Assembly (NCBI GenBank): GCA_021108055.1
Contig: JAIORR010000180.1
Span: 1 to 18,229, forward strand
Length of the DNA stretch: 18,229 bases
Origin: Candidatus Cloacimonadota bacterium
Lineage (GTDB): Bacteria > Cloacimonadota > Cloacimonadia > Cloacimonadales > TCS61
Direction: 5' to 3'
The notes under the pieces were generated by a model. It worked only from the letters and a program-made list of their open reading frames with translations. It did no database searches and was not told where the DNA came from. Positions 1 to 6,646 of this stretch are shown here, piece after piece. Position 1 is the stretch's first letter. Each line of letters begins with the position of its first letter. The position numbers were made by a program, and so were the translations under genes.

Positions 1-86
1 ATTTTTTGTCTTTTTATCATGTTGGAAGAATCTTCTAAATATGCATATACAAAGATATTTGTATCGATAAATATTCTATCTTTCAT
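1..86 (-). CDS. PIN-domain ribonuclease toxin, VapC-like (N-terminus only; gene runs off the left edge)
   Basis: Only the first 28 codons lie in the window. They read MKDRIFIDTNIFVYAYLEDS and continue in frame to base 1. The hydrophobic strand followed by D-T-N-I-F-V-Y is the classic start of a PIN domain, where the Asp is the first of the metal-binding acidic residues of the RNase active site. Its ATG (84-86) lies inside the end of the upstream antitoxin gene, so the two reading frames overlap by 11 bases, as is usual for toxin-antitoxin pairs. Known VapC toxins cleave tRNA or rRNA; the target here cannot be inferred. The rest of the domain, including the other catalytic acids, is outside the window, so integrity cannot be judged. 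Confidence 0.75.
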   Translation of the reverse strand, partial: MKDRIFIDTNIFVYAYLEDSSNMIKRQK

Positions 87-279
87 GAAGTTCCTCACGA
101 GATGGAATAATTATCGAATTGACTTTAAAAGGATTGTCTAAAAATTTATACGAAAATTTTTTATCTTTTTTCTCTTTGATTTTGTATCGTTGTTTTAGAA
201 ATTGATAAAAATCATAAATTTCTTGTTGAGCATTATTTGGTAAAATCGAAATATCAAGATTTTGTTTTGAATGATGCAT
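76..279 (-). CDS. Small antitoxin of a PIN-domain toxin-antitoxin pair (DUF2281/VapB-like)
   Basis: A 67-residue, charged protein. Residues about 12-33 (LPNNAQQEIYDFYQFLKQRY) resemble the short helical DUF2281 segment seen in many antitoxins partnered with PIN toxins (L-P-x-x-x-Q-x-E-x-x-D-F-x-x-F-L). The tail S-R-E-E-L-H-E-R is also typical of the family and precedes the overlapping toxin start. The start at 279 is supported by a strong AGGAGG ribosome-binding site about 6 bases upstream. It presumably binds and neutralises the toxin encoded immediately downstream. No DNA-binding domain is obvious in so short a protein. The assignment rests on length, motif and the adjacent PIN gene. Confidence 0.7.
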   Translation of the reverse strand: MHHSKQNLDISILPNNAQQEIYDFYQFLKQRYKIKEKKDKKFSYKFLDNPFKVNSIIIPSREELHER

Positions 280-344
280 ATTTCCTCCTACATTAAATCA
301 TTCATTTATATCAACTTCTATTTTCGAATTTATAAAGTTGCAGT

Positions 345-382
345 CAAGAAAAATACTTCCGAAGTTTATTAACCCCGGAAGT
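345..382 (-). terminator. Likely rho-independent terminator of the aldehyde oxidoreductase operon
   Basis: On the minus strand, 26 bases past the stop of the fusion gene, a 7-bp perfect stem (ACTTCCG at 355-361 with CGGAAGT at 376-382, 14-base loop) is followed by the U-rich tract ATTTTTCTT. The position and orientation suit termination of the four-gene operon before the toxin-antitoxin genes. The stem is short, so termination may be partial. Confidence 0.55.
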
Positions 383-407
383 CTATAATCTATTATTTAG
401 TTTTTCT

Positions 408-2390
408 TTATACTCTTTTCAGAACCTCGACAACCGAATGCAGATCCATTCCCAGTTCTTTCATTTTCTGGATAGTTGGAACTCCATTATTATTCCAACC
501 CCTTCTTTTATAAACAGCATCGCAGAGTTTCTGATAATCTGATTCCCGCATCTTTCGCAGATAGTCTCGTTTTTCTCCGGAAGTCTTTCCTTTGATATCG
601 TAACCCCATTTTTCTACAAGTTGTTTATCATAACGTTCCGCACGGGATTCGTATTCTTCGATCGTTACGGGACCTGCCGAACGATAGGGGATCGAATCGT
701 GTTCTCGTGTTCCAAATCCCAATCTGTAATTGAAAACTCTCTGGAAGTTATATACTCTTTCAGATTGCAGAATGAGTTCGTGTTTATCTATTTCTTTACC
801 GGTCATTGCGGAGAAGAAGTTCACATAGCCTTCCACATGTCCCGGAACTTTTGCGGGTTCATCTGTTTCGGCATTATCTGCCGGTTCCACATCGTTCCAG
901 GGAAGTTTACACAATCCCATCAAACCGAACCAGGTTCGGAACATTGGAAAGTAGTGCAACGCTTCTGCTTTATCTTCAAAAGTCGGGATCTGGTTATTTA
1001 CCATATCCATAAAGATGAGCCAGGCTTCGTCGTGTTGAGCACCTTTGAGAGCAAGTCCGTAACCGCCCTGCATTGCCAGAGATTCTTTGGTAACATATTC
1101 GGAATATTCCATACCTTTTGCTTCCATGCCAATATCCTGTATGAATTGAATTTGTTCTTCTGTAAGATCAAATTTTTCTGCAAATATTTGCTTCATTCTG
1201 CGTATTCCCTGTCCCACGATAACACCAAATCCTTCTCCTCGTCCCATCTGATGCAATGCTTCCATACCAACTTCTTCATTACCAAATTTAAATTCCATGC
1301 CGCCTGTTCGCTCTTTGTTCAGGATGCCGTTCTCATAACATTCCATTGCAAAAGCCATACCTGTTCCAAATGAGATCGTATCGATACCGTAAGTGTCGCA
1401 GTAAAAATTGGCTTCAAGTACAAATTCCGGATTGAATATTCCCATATTAGCTCCGCATCCGGCAACTGTTTCATATTCCGGTCCATCGATCAGAACTTTT
1501 TCACCTTTGTATGGTCCTGTTTTAAGTTCGTAGCCTTCTACAGCTTTTGCACAGGACATCGAACAACCCAGCCAGCATCCGTCTGGAAGCCCCTGAGTGA
1601 TATATTTTTTCTTGAATACATCGGAATGAAGTCCACAAGCATCTTTGTGTGAACCGAATTTATAATTGCAGGTTGGAAACAAGTCATAATCGTTCATTAT
1701 TTGAGCCAGATGAGCTGTTCCCACACCTCTCATATCACATTGCTCTTCATCCATAAGAGCCATTTCATCAGCTATTATAGAACCGTATTTCATTATGCGT
1801 TTGGAATCTACCGGCTGATTCGGATCATCTATCATTTTAATGGCTCCGGTAGGGCAGATGTTGGCACAGGTGCTGCATCCCACGCAGGCATCGTAGTGTT
1901 TTTCAAACGGCATCACCACTCTTCTGCTTTCACCTCTTCCGGCAAACCCGATAATATCTTCCCACATGATCTCACTGCACGCATTCACGCATAATCCGCA
2001 AAGTATGCAGGCATTTGATGAATAATCTATCAGCGGATGAATGAAACGAGTTTGAATAATCCCATACTCTTTTGCTAATTGTTTTATCATATCCACATTA
2101 GGCCAGCGGGAAAGCATCATTTCCAGCAGCATTCCACGTGTTTTGCGAACTCTTTCCGACTGAGTATTAACTTCGATTGATTTCCTGATAGGATAGTTGC
2201 AGGAAGTGACCATTCTTGTTTTTCGTCCGTCAATCACATCGACAACGCAAAGACGGCAGGCACCATAAGCTTCTACAGTGGAACGATGACAAAGACCGGG
2301 GATATCAATATTCAATTTTTTTGCGGCATCCATTATCGTTGTTTCTTCTTTTACAGAGATTTTCTTTCCATCTATAATTATATCTATCAT
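408..2390 (-). CDS. NuoG/HydA-type iron-sulfur N-terminus fused to aldehyde:ferredoxin oxidoreductase domains 2-3
   Basis: A 660-residue fusion. Residues 1-80 form a plant-type [2Fe-2S] domain as in NuoG and [FeFe]-hydrogenase HydA, with ligands C34, C45, C48 and C64. The His-Cys cluster region that normally follows lacks its ligands (residues 86-112). Two ferredoxin-type [4Fe-4S] motifs follow: C128/C131/C134/C138 and C169/C172/C175/C179. From about 195 to the end the protein matches the C-terminal part of tungsten aldehyde:ferredoxin oxidoreductases: C272, C276 and C280 for the cofactor-proximal [4Fe-4S], the GPEYET motif (303-308), Y-G-I-D-T-I-S (334-340) and a G-L-C-K motif supplying C494 as the fourth ligand. 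The pterin-binding domain 1 is absent here and is encoded by the first gene of the operon (4722-5510). An AGGAGG site overlaps the stop of the preceding nuoF, 9 bases away, implying coupling. It is the probable catalytic and electron-wire subunit of an NAD-linked aldehyde oxidoreductase complex; the actual substrate is unknown. Confidence 0.88.
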   Translation of the reverse strand: MIDIIIDGKKISVKEETTIMDAAKKLNIDIPGLCHRSTVEAYGACRLCVVDVIDGRKTRMVTSCNYPIRKSIEVNTQSERVRKTRGMLLEMMLSRWPNVDMIKQLAKEYGIIQTRFIHPLIDYSSNACILCGLCVNACSEIMWEDIIGFAGRGESRRVVMPFEKHYDACVGCSTCANICPTGAIKMIDDPNQPVDSKRIMKYGSIIADEMALMDEEQCDMRGVGTAHLAQIMNDYDLFPTCNYKFGSHKDACGLHSDVFKKKYITQGLPDGCWLGCSMSCAKAVEGYELKTGPYKGEKVLIDGPEYETVAGCGANMGIFNPEFVLEANFYCDTYGIDTISFGTGMAFAMECYENGILNKERTGGMEFKFGNEEVGMEALHQMGRGEGFGVIVGQGIRRMKQIFAEKFDLTEEQIQFIQDIGMEAKGMEYSEYVTKESLAMQGGYGLALKGAQHDEAWLIFMDMVNNQIPTFEDKAEALHYFPMFRTWFGLMGLCKLPWNDVEPADNAETDEPAKVPGHVEGYVNFFSAMTGKEIDKHELILQSERVYNFQRVFNYRLGFGTREHDSIPYRSAGPVTIEEYESRAERYDKQLVEKWGYDIKGKTSGEKRDYLRKMRESDYQKLCDAVYKRRGWNNNGVPTIQKMKELGMDLHSVVEVLKRV

Positions 2391-2399
2391 TATTTCCTC

Positions 2400-4265
2400 C
2401 TATTCCACCGTGATCGCTTTGAATTTACATACCTCGTAGCAAACATTACATTTAATGCATTTGTCAGTATTTATAAAGTGCTTTTCTTTAACTTTACCCG
2501 AAATTGCATCAACCGGACAATTCCTGGCACAAATGGTGCATCCTGTACAGTTATCGTTCACACTGTATGTGATGAGTGGCTTACAGACACCGGCAGGACA
2601 TTTTTTATCTTTTATATGAGCTTCATATTCATCGCGGAAATATCTGATCGTGCTCAAAACGGGATAAGCTGCCGTTTGGCCAAGAGCACATAAAGAAGCA
2701 ACTTCCATGGTCTCGGCGATCTCTTTCATTAATTCGATATCACCTTCTTTTCCTTCACCTTTTGTTATCCTGTTTAATATTTCAAAAAGAGAGATCAATC
2801 CTTCTCTGCAAGGAGTACATTTCCCGCAGGATTCATCTTTCAGGAAGGAAATAAAATATTTGGCAACATCAACCATACAGGTTTTGTCATCCATTACGAT
2901 CATTCCGCCGGAACCCATCATGGAACCTGCTTCCGTAAGGCTGTCAAAATCTACCGGAAGATCGAGTTGGTCTGCAGGAATGCAACCCCCGGAAGGACCG
3001 CCGGTCTGGATTGCCTTGAACTTTCTTCCGTTTGGTATACCGCCGCCGATATCATAGATTATCTCTCGAAGAGTAATTCCCATTGGAACTTCTACCAAGC
3101 CGGAGTTTACAATGTTTCCTACAAGTGAAAATACCTTTGTCCCGGAACTGCCGTTCCAGGGATTTTCAGAAACATCTCCACTACCGATCGAAGCAAACCA
3201 CTTTGCGCCTTTATCGATAATAACCGGTATATTTGCCCAGGTTTCTACGTTATTTAATACAGTAGGTTTCCCACGATATCCCACTTCTACATTATGAACA
3301 TATTTTGCTCTCGGTTCGCCTGCCCGACCACTCATAGAAGCCATCAATGCAGATGACTCACCACAAACAAAAGCTCCTGCACCACGATGAATATGAATAT
3401 CGAAGCAGAAATCCGAATCGAGGATATTTTTTCCGAGAAGCCCTTTTTCATGAGCCTGTTTGATCGCAATTTCAAGGCGTTTAAGAGCAAGAGGATATTC
3501 ATTGCGAATATAAACGAATCCTTCTTTTGCACCTACAGCCAGAGCTCCTATTGCCATTCCTTCGATAACCGTATGCGGATCGGCTTCCACAATGCTTCTA
3601 TCCATAAAAGCTCCAGGGTCACCTTCGTCTGCATTACAGATCACATAAGGTTCTTCGTTCTTCTTCTCTGCTGCTTTCAGGGCACTTTCCCATTTTACAC
3701 CGGTCGGGAATCCTCCGCCGCCGCGTCCGCGAATACCGGATTTGATGATTTCTTTTATGATATCTTCTTTATTTGTTTTCAGTACTTTGGCAAGAGCTTG
3801 ATAAGCACCGCGTGCAATGGCATCTTCAATGTTTTCGGGATTAATTATTCCTTTATTTCTCAAGGCAATTAATTGCTGCTTTCCAAAGAACCTGATATCA
3901 TCCATTTTGGGAATGGCTTGTTTTGTTTTCAGGTCTTTATATAAAAGTCTTTCCACGTATTTACCTTCTAATAGATTGTCGATTATTTCGGGGATATCTT
4001 CCGGTTTAACTTTTTGATAAAAGATCCCTTCCGGCTGGATGACCATAATAGGACCCTGAGCGCAAAAGCCGTTACAACCTGTAGGAACAACTAATATATC
4101 GTTTTCCATGTTTCGCTTTTTAATCTCTTTTTCGAGAAGGTCTTTCAGGGTGAAGGAGCCGGCAGAAACGCAACCTGTTCCAGCGCAGATCATTAATGCT
4201 GCTTTATACTTATCAAGTTTTGAAAGTGTTTCTGTTTGTATTTTTTTCAGTTGTTCAATATTCAT
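2400..4265 (-). CDS. nuoF: NADH-binding flavin/iron-sulfur subunit, NuoF/HydB type
   Basis: 621 residues with the long HydB-style architecture. An N-terminal thioredoxin-like [2Fe-2S] domain has C27, C32, C64 and C68. The NADH/FMN core shows GRGGGGFPTG (180-189), NADEGDPGAF (211-220) and GAGAFVCGESSALM (295-308). An SLBB segment follows, then the [4Fe-4S] motif CGKCTPCREG (480-489, fourth ligand C526). At the C-terminus are two extra ferredoxin motifs (C573/576/579/583 and C603/606/609/613). Such extended NuoF proteins are known from [FeFe]-hydrogenase HydABC, formate dehydrogenase and electron-bifurcating Bfu-type complexes, whereas respiratory complex I NuoF lacks both ends. It would hold FMN and exchange electrons with NAD(H), possibly with ferredoxin as well. 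The ATG overlaps the TGA of nuoE (ATGA), with an AGGAGGGG ribosome-binding site inside nuoE. Confidence 0.93.
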   Translation of the reverse strand: MNIEQLKKIQTETLSKLDKYKAALMICAGTGCVSAGSFTLKDLLEKEIKKRNMENDILVVPTGCNGFCAQGPIMVIQPEGIFYQKVKPEDIPEIIDNLLEGKYVERLLYKDLKTKQAIPKMDDIRFFGKQQLIALRNKGIINPENIEDAIARGAYQALAKVLKTNKEDIIKEIIKSGIRGRGGGGFPTGVKWESALKAAEKKNEEPYVICNADEGDPGAFMDRSIVEADPHTVIEGMAIGALAVGAKEGFVYIRNEYPLALKRLEIAIKQAHEKGLLGKNILDSDFCFDIHIHRGAGAFVCGESSALMASMSGRAGEPRAKYVHNVEVGYRGKPTVLNNVETWANIPVIIDKGAKWFASIGSGDVSENPWNGSSGTKVFSLVGNIVNSGLVEVPMGITLREIIYDIGGGIPNGRKFKAIQTGGPSGGCIPADQLDLPVDFDSLTEAGSMMGSGGMIVMDDKTCMVDVAKYFISFLKDESCGKCTPCREGLISLFEILNRITKGEGKEGDIELMKEIAETMEVASLCALGQTAAYPVLSTIRYFRDEYEAHIKDKKCPAGVCKPLITYSVNDNCTGCTICARNCPVDAISGKVKEKHFINTDKCIKCNVCYEVCKFKAITVE

Positions 4266-4720
4266 TTTTCCCCTCCTTTGTATTTTGCAATAAGCTTGGG
4301 GATGTCTGCTGTTTTTACTTCGCCATACAAATCTTCACCAATGGTGATAACAGGAGCCAGGCTGCAGCATCCAAGACAGCGAACGCCTTCCAGAGAAAAA
4401 AGTTTATCTTTGGTTGTCTCTCCGGTTTGGATATTCAATTCCCTTTCAAAAGCATCCAGGATCAGTGCTGCTCCCTTTACGTGGCAGGCTGTTCCGGTGC
4501 AAACCTGAATTTCAAATTTGCCGCGTGGTTTAAGGCTGAATGATTTGTAGAAAGTAGCGATGTGGTACAATCTTGCAAGTGGAACTTTGGTTTTTTTTGT
4601 TACCTGCTCCAGAGCTTTTCTGGGAATATGTTTAAATTCGTCCTGGATATCCTGCATCATCTCGATGACATAATCGGAATCTGCATTCCATTTATCTATG
4701 ATTTTATCGATATTTTGCAT
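4262..4720 (-). CDS. nuoE: NADH dehydrogenase-type [2Fe-2S] subunit, NuoE/HydC type
   Basis: 152 residues, a normal NuoE length. An N-terminal helical region (about 1-60) is followed by a thioredoxin-fold [2Fe-2S] domain with C74-x4-C79 (CTGTAC) and C115-x3-C119 (CLGCC). The segment L-Y-H-I-A-T-F-Y before the first cysteine pair is characteristic of the family. It partners NuoF, whose gene overlaps by 4 bases downstream. Its own start lies 1 base after the stop of the AOR domain 1 gene, with an AGGAG site in that gene's end. It is expected to sit beside the FMN site as in HydC or NuoE. There is nothing unusual in its ligand set. Confidence 0.93.
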   Translation of the reverse strand: MQNIDKIIDKWNADSDYVIEMMQDIQDEFKHIPRKALEQVTKKTKVPLARLYHIATFYKSFSLKPRGKFEIQVCTGTACHVKGAALILDAFERELNIQTGETTKDKLFSLEGVRCLGCCSLAPVITIGEDLYGEVKTADIPKLIAKYKGGEK

Positions 4721-4721
4721 A

Positions 4722-5510
4722 TTAAACTCCTTTCTCCGGTTGTCTTTCCTGGATCGTCCATTTGGGTCTCATATTGGAAGTTTTCACGATGAGAGCTTTT
4801 ATTTTTTTATTACGGAAAACAGAACCTATCCCACCGCGACCGGCTTGTTTGATGCGGGTTCCCTCTCTTCTCCAATCCCACCAGGAAAAGTTAAGGCAGC
4901 CGATGAGAACATGGTCTGAACCAACACCTGCAGATACAACAGAAATGTTTTGTTTTTCTTCTTCGGAATCTGCATACATCTCGGTGAATTGCTCGGATAC
5001 AACATGAGCATCGACAGCTTCCAGCGGAGCATCTTCGATGGTTACCTTCCTGTTGATAGCATCGATGAAAACGATCACATCTTTGTTTGCTTTTCCCTGC
5101 AGTTCGATAGCATCCCATCCTGCAAATTTAAGAAGCGGACCGAAGTGACCGCCAACGTTACTATCGATGATGCTTCCTGTGGTAGGGGAGATGGATACCA
5201 CCAGCGATTTACCAGCACCGGGAAAAGAACTTGTTCCTCCCAACGGACCGCTGGAGATCACGATCTCATTTTCAGGACTGTCCCATTTTGTGTTTTCATT
5301 CACTCCATTCCATAAAAGCCAGAGTCCAAAGCCTTTCCCACCAATAAATAGATCTTTCATCTGCTGTGTAACCGGTTTGCTTTTGATCGAGTTATCCGAA
5401 AGATTAACATAAAGAGTATTGTTTGTGTAACCTTTCTTAGCGGGTGATGGAACATAATCCATCTGGGCAAGGACTTTATGAGCTTTTTTCATTTCCAGAA
5501 TATTCGTCAT
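4722..5510 (-). CDS. Stand-alone aldehyde:ferredoxin oxidoreductase N-terminal (pterin-binding) domain
   Basis: 262 residues from the preferred start. The ATG at 5510 has a strong AGGAGG ribosome-binding site 7 bases upstream; an in-frame ATG at 5630 would add 40 residues without homology or a good site. Residues about 28-245 match domain 1 of tungsten/molybdenum aldehyde oxidoreductases: G-G-K-G-F-G (57-62), S-S-G-P-L-G-G-T (86-93), D-S-N-V-G-G-H-F-G-P (116-125), L-K-F-A-G-W-D-A-I (127-135) and A-G-R-G-G-I-G-S-V (223-231) ending I-K-A-L-I-V. In single-chain enzymes (about 600 residues) this domain binds the bis-pterin cofactor and continues into domains 2-3. Here it stops at the domain boundary, and domains 2-3 are fused to an iron-sulfur protein two genes downstream. 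It is the first gene of the operon and presumably assembles with that fusion. About 26 extra N-terminal residues precede the usual G-Y-T start of the family. Confidence 0.9.
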   Translation of the reverse strand: MTNILEMKKAHKVLAQMDYVPSPAKKGYTNNTLYVNLSDNSIKSKPVTQQMKDLFIGGKGFGLWLLWNGVNENTKWDSPENEIVISSGPLGGTSSFPGAGKSLVVSISPTTGSIIDSNVGGHFGPLLKFAGWDAIELQGKANKDVIVFIDAINRKVTIEDAPLEAVDAHVVSEQFTEMYADSEEEKQNISVVSAGVGSDHVLIGCLNFSWWDWRREGTRIKQAGRGGIGSVFRNKKIKALIVKTSNMRPKWTIQERQPEKGV

Positions 5511-5583
5511 TAACCTGCCTCCTGTCCTATGAATGGAAAGCCACTCATATTCTATTTTTTTATTTCTAATGCAAATTTGAATC

Positions 5584-5612
5584 GAAAATTTAAGTAGAAT
5601 TTTAAGTGTCAA
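5584..5612 (-). promoter_or_regulatory. Candidate sigma-70-type promoter of the aldehyde oxidoreductase operon
   Basis: On the minus strand a perfect -35 hexamer TTGACA lies at 5607-5612, about 97 bases before the first start codon. The -10 position at standard spacing (5584-5589, ATTTTC) is poor, and the area is generally AT-rich. This makes it a candidate, not a confident promoter. Confidence 0.3.
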
Positions 5613-5626
5613 GCAGTTTTGTTTTT

Positions 5627-5690
5627 CCACCGATCGAAATCGGTGATTTACGTTTTTTTCTGTTTCTTCTCCACCGATTGAAATCAGCAG
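5627..5690. promoter_or_regulatory. Two direct copies of a palindromic motif in the divergent intergenic region
   Basis: The first copy (5627-5646) contains a perfect 7-bp inverted repeat with a 4-base loop: CACCGAT, CGAA, ATCGGTG. A second copy (5671-5690) repeats the same sequence with four changes outside the conserved core (CCACCGAT, then T for C, then GAAATC), which weakens its right arm. The two are 44 bases apart, about four helical turns, within the 287-base gap between the divergent aldehyde oxidoreductase operon and nadE. This could be a pair of operator sites or two copies of an interspersed palindromic repeat. The first copy followed by a T-run (TTTACGTTTTTTT) could also act as a terminator or leader hairpin for plus-strand transcription. 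Confidence 0.4.
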
Positions 5691-5797
5691 TTATAATTTG
5701 TATGGTTTGTAGTAAAAGTTGTCTATTCATTAAATTTACTTGACCTTGAAATATCGATTTTCTTCTTTGAAATAAGATAGATATTGTAGAGGAAAAT

Positions 5798-6565
5798 ATG
5801 TATGAAATCAATATAGATAAAATTATTTCCGAGATAATTGCATTTATTAATGAGCAACTGAAAAAAGCAGGATTCACCAGGATCATAGTTGGTCTTTCCG
5901 GTGGAATCGATTCTTCTGTGACCGCCGCATTGTGCGTAAAAGCCCTAGGAAAAGAAAACGTTTTTGGAGTCATGCTGCCGTACAGGAAGAGTCATCCTGA
6001 TAGTCTTGAACATGCAAAACAAGTGGCAGAACAACTTGGAATTAAATATGAAGTTGTGGATATTTCGGTAATGGTAGATTCATATTTCAAAAAATATGCG
6101 GCAGAGGCAGATGTTCTGAGAAAAGGAAACCGTATAGCACGTGAGCGTATGTGCGTTCTTTATGATCTCTCTGCCAAATATAAAGCACTGGTGGCAGGAA
6201 CGGGAAACAGGTCGGAAATAATGGTGGGATACTGCACTCAATACGGTGACAATGCCTGTGCATTCGAACCTATCGGACATCTTTATAAAACTGAAGTTTT
6301 GGAACTTGCGAAAATCCTTGATTTGCCGGATTTCGTTATAAATAAAGAACCTTCTGCAGATCTGTGGGAAGATCAAACAGATGAAAAAGAGATGGGGATC
6401 ACTTATAGCAAACTGGATGAGATCCTTTATCAAATGCTGGATCTGAAATCAGGAAAAGAGGAAATGATCAAACAAGGCTTTTCTAAACAGGAAACAGAGA
6501 AAGTGGAAAAGATGATAAGGAACTCTGAATTTAAACGTAATATGCCGCCGATAACTCGTAAATAG
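5798..6565 (+). CDS. nadE: NH3-dependent NAD+ synthetase
   Basis: 255 residues, the usual length of the short ammonia-dependent NadE without a glutaminase domain. The ATP-pyrophosphatase P-loop SGGIDSS is at residues 34-40. Other family motifs are R-x-R-M (R-E-R-M-C-V-L-Y), G-T-G-N-R-S-E, G-Y-C-T-Q-Y-G-D and the C-terminal P-S-A-D-L-W-E-D-Q-T-D-E. It makes NAD+ from nicotinate adenine dinucleotide, ATP and ammonia in the cytosol. A GAGG ribosome-binding site precedes the ATG by 4-6 bases. It is divergent from the NAD-linked aldehyde oxidoreductase operon; a functional link by cofactor supply is possible but not shown. Confidence 0.96.
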   Translation: MYEINIDKIISEIIAFINEQLKKAGFTRIIVGLSGGIDSSVTAALCVKALGKENVFGVMLPYRKSHPDSLEHAKQVAEQLGIKYEVVDISVMVDSYFKKYAAEADVLRKGNRIARERMCVLYDLSAKYKALVAGTGNRSEIMVGYCTQYGDNACAFEPIGHLYKTEVLELAKILDLPDFVINKEPSADLWEDQTDEKEMGITYSKLDEILYQMLDLKSGKEEMIKQGFSKQETEKVEKMIRNSEFKRNMPPITRK

Positions 6566-6646
6566 AACACTGATGACGCTGATCGAACAGATAATCGCAG
6601 CTAAAATTTTATTCAAATTTAATTTAAAATTAACAGGAGATATGAA

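Noticed and set aside
621..1373. A 250-codon open frame on the plus strand
   Set aside because: It lies antisense to the AOR part of the fusion gene, has a shadow-frame composition rich in Phe, Cys, Ser and His, and no ribosome-binding site or known motif. The other long plus-strand frames within 1701-4919 fail in the same way.
408..5510. The split AOR explained as a frameshift or assembly break
   Set aside because: The two AOR parts are about 2.9 kb apart with complete nuoE and nuoF between them, and the downstream part is fused to a complete Fe-S domain with its own start and ribosome-binding site. A single error cannot produce this.
5511..5630. A longer AOR domain 1 protein starting at 5630
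   Set aside because: The 40 extra residues have no similarity to the family, would cover the candidate promoter, and lack a ribosome-binding site, whereas the ATG at 5510 has AGGAGG.
5740..5778. nadE promoter using TTGACC and TAAGAT
   Set aside because: The spacing is 27 bases, far from the 16-18 expected, and no better pair was found.
6578..6601. GCTG...CAGC hairpin after nadE as a terminator
   Set aside because: Only four outer pairs plus three inner pairs with a mismatch, followed by mixed A/T sequence without a U-tract. Too weak to call.
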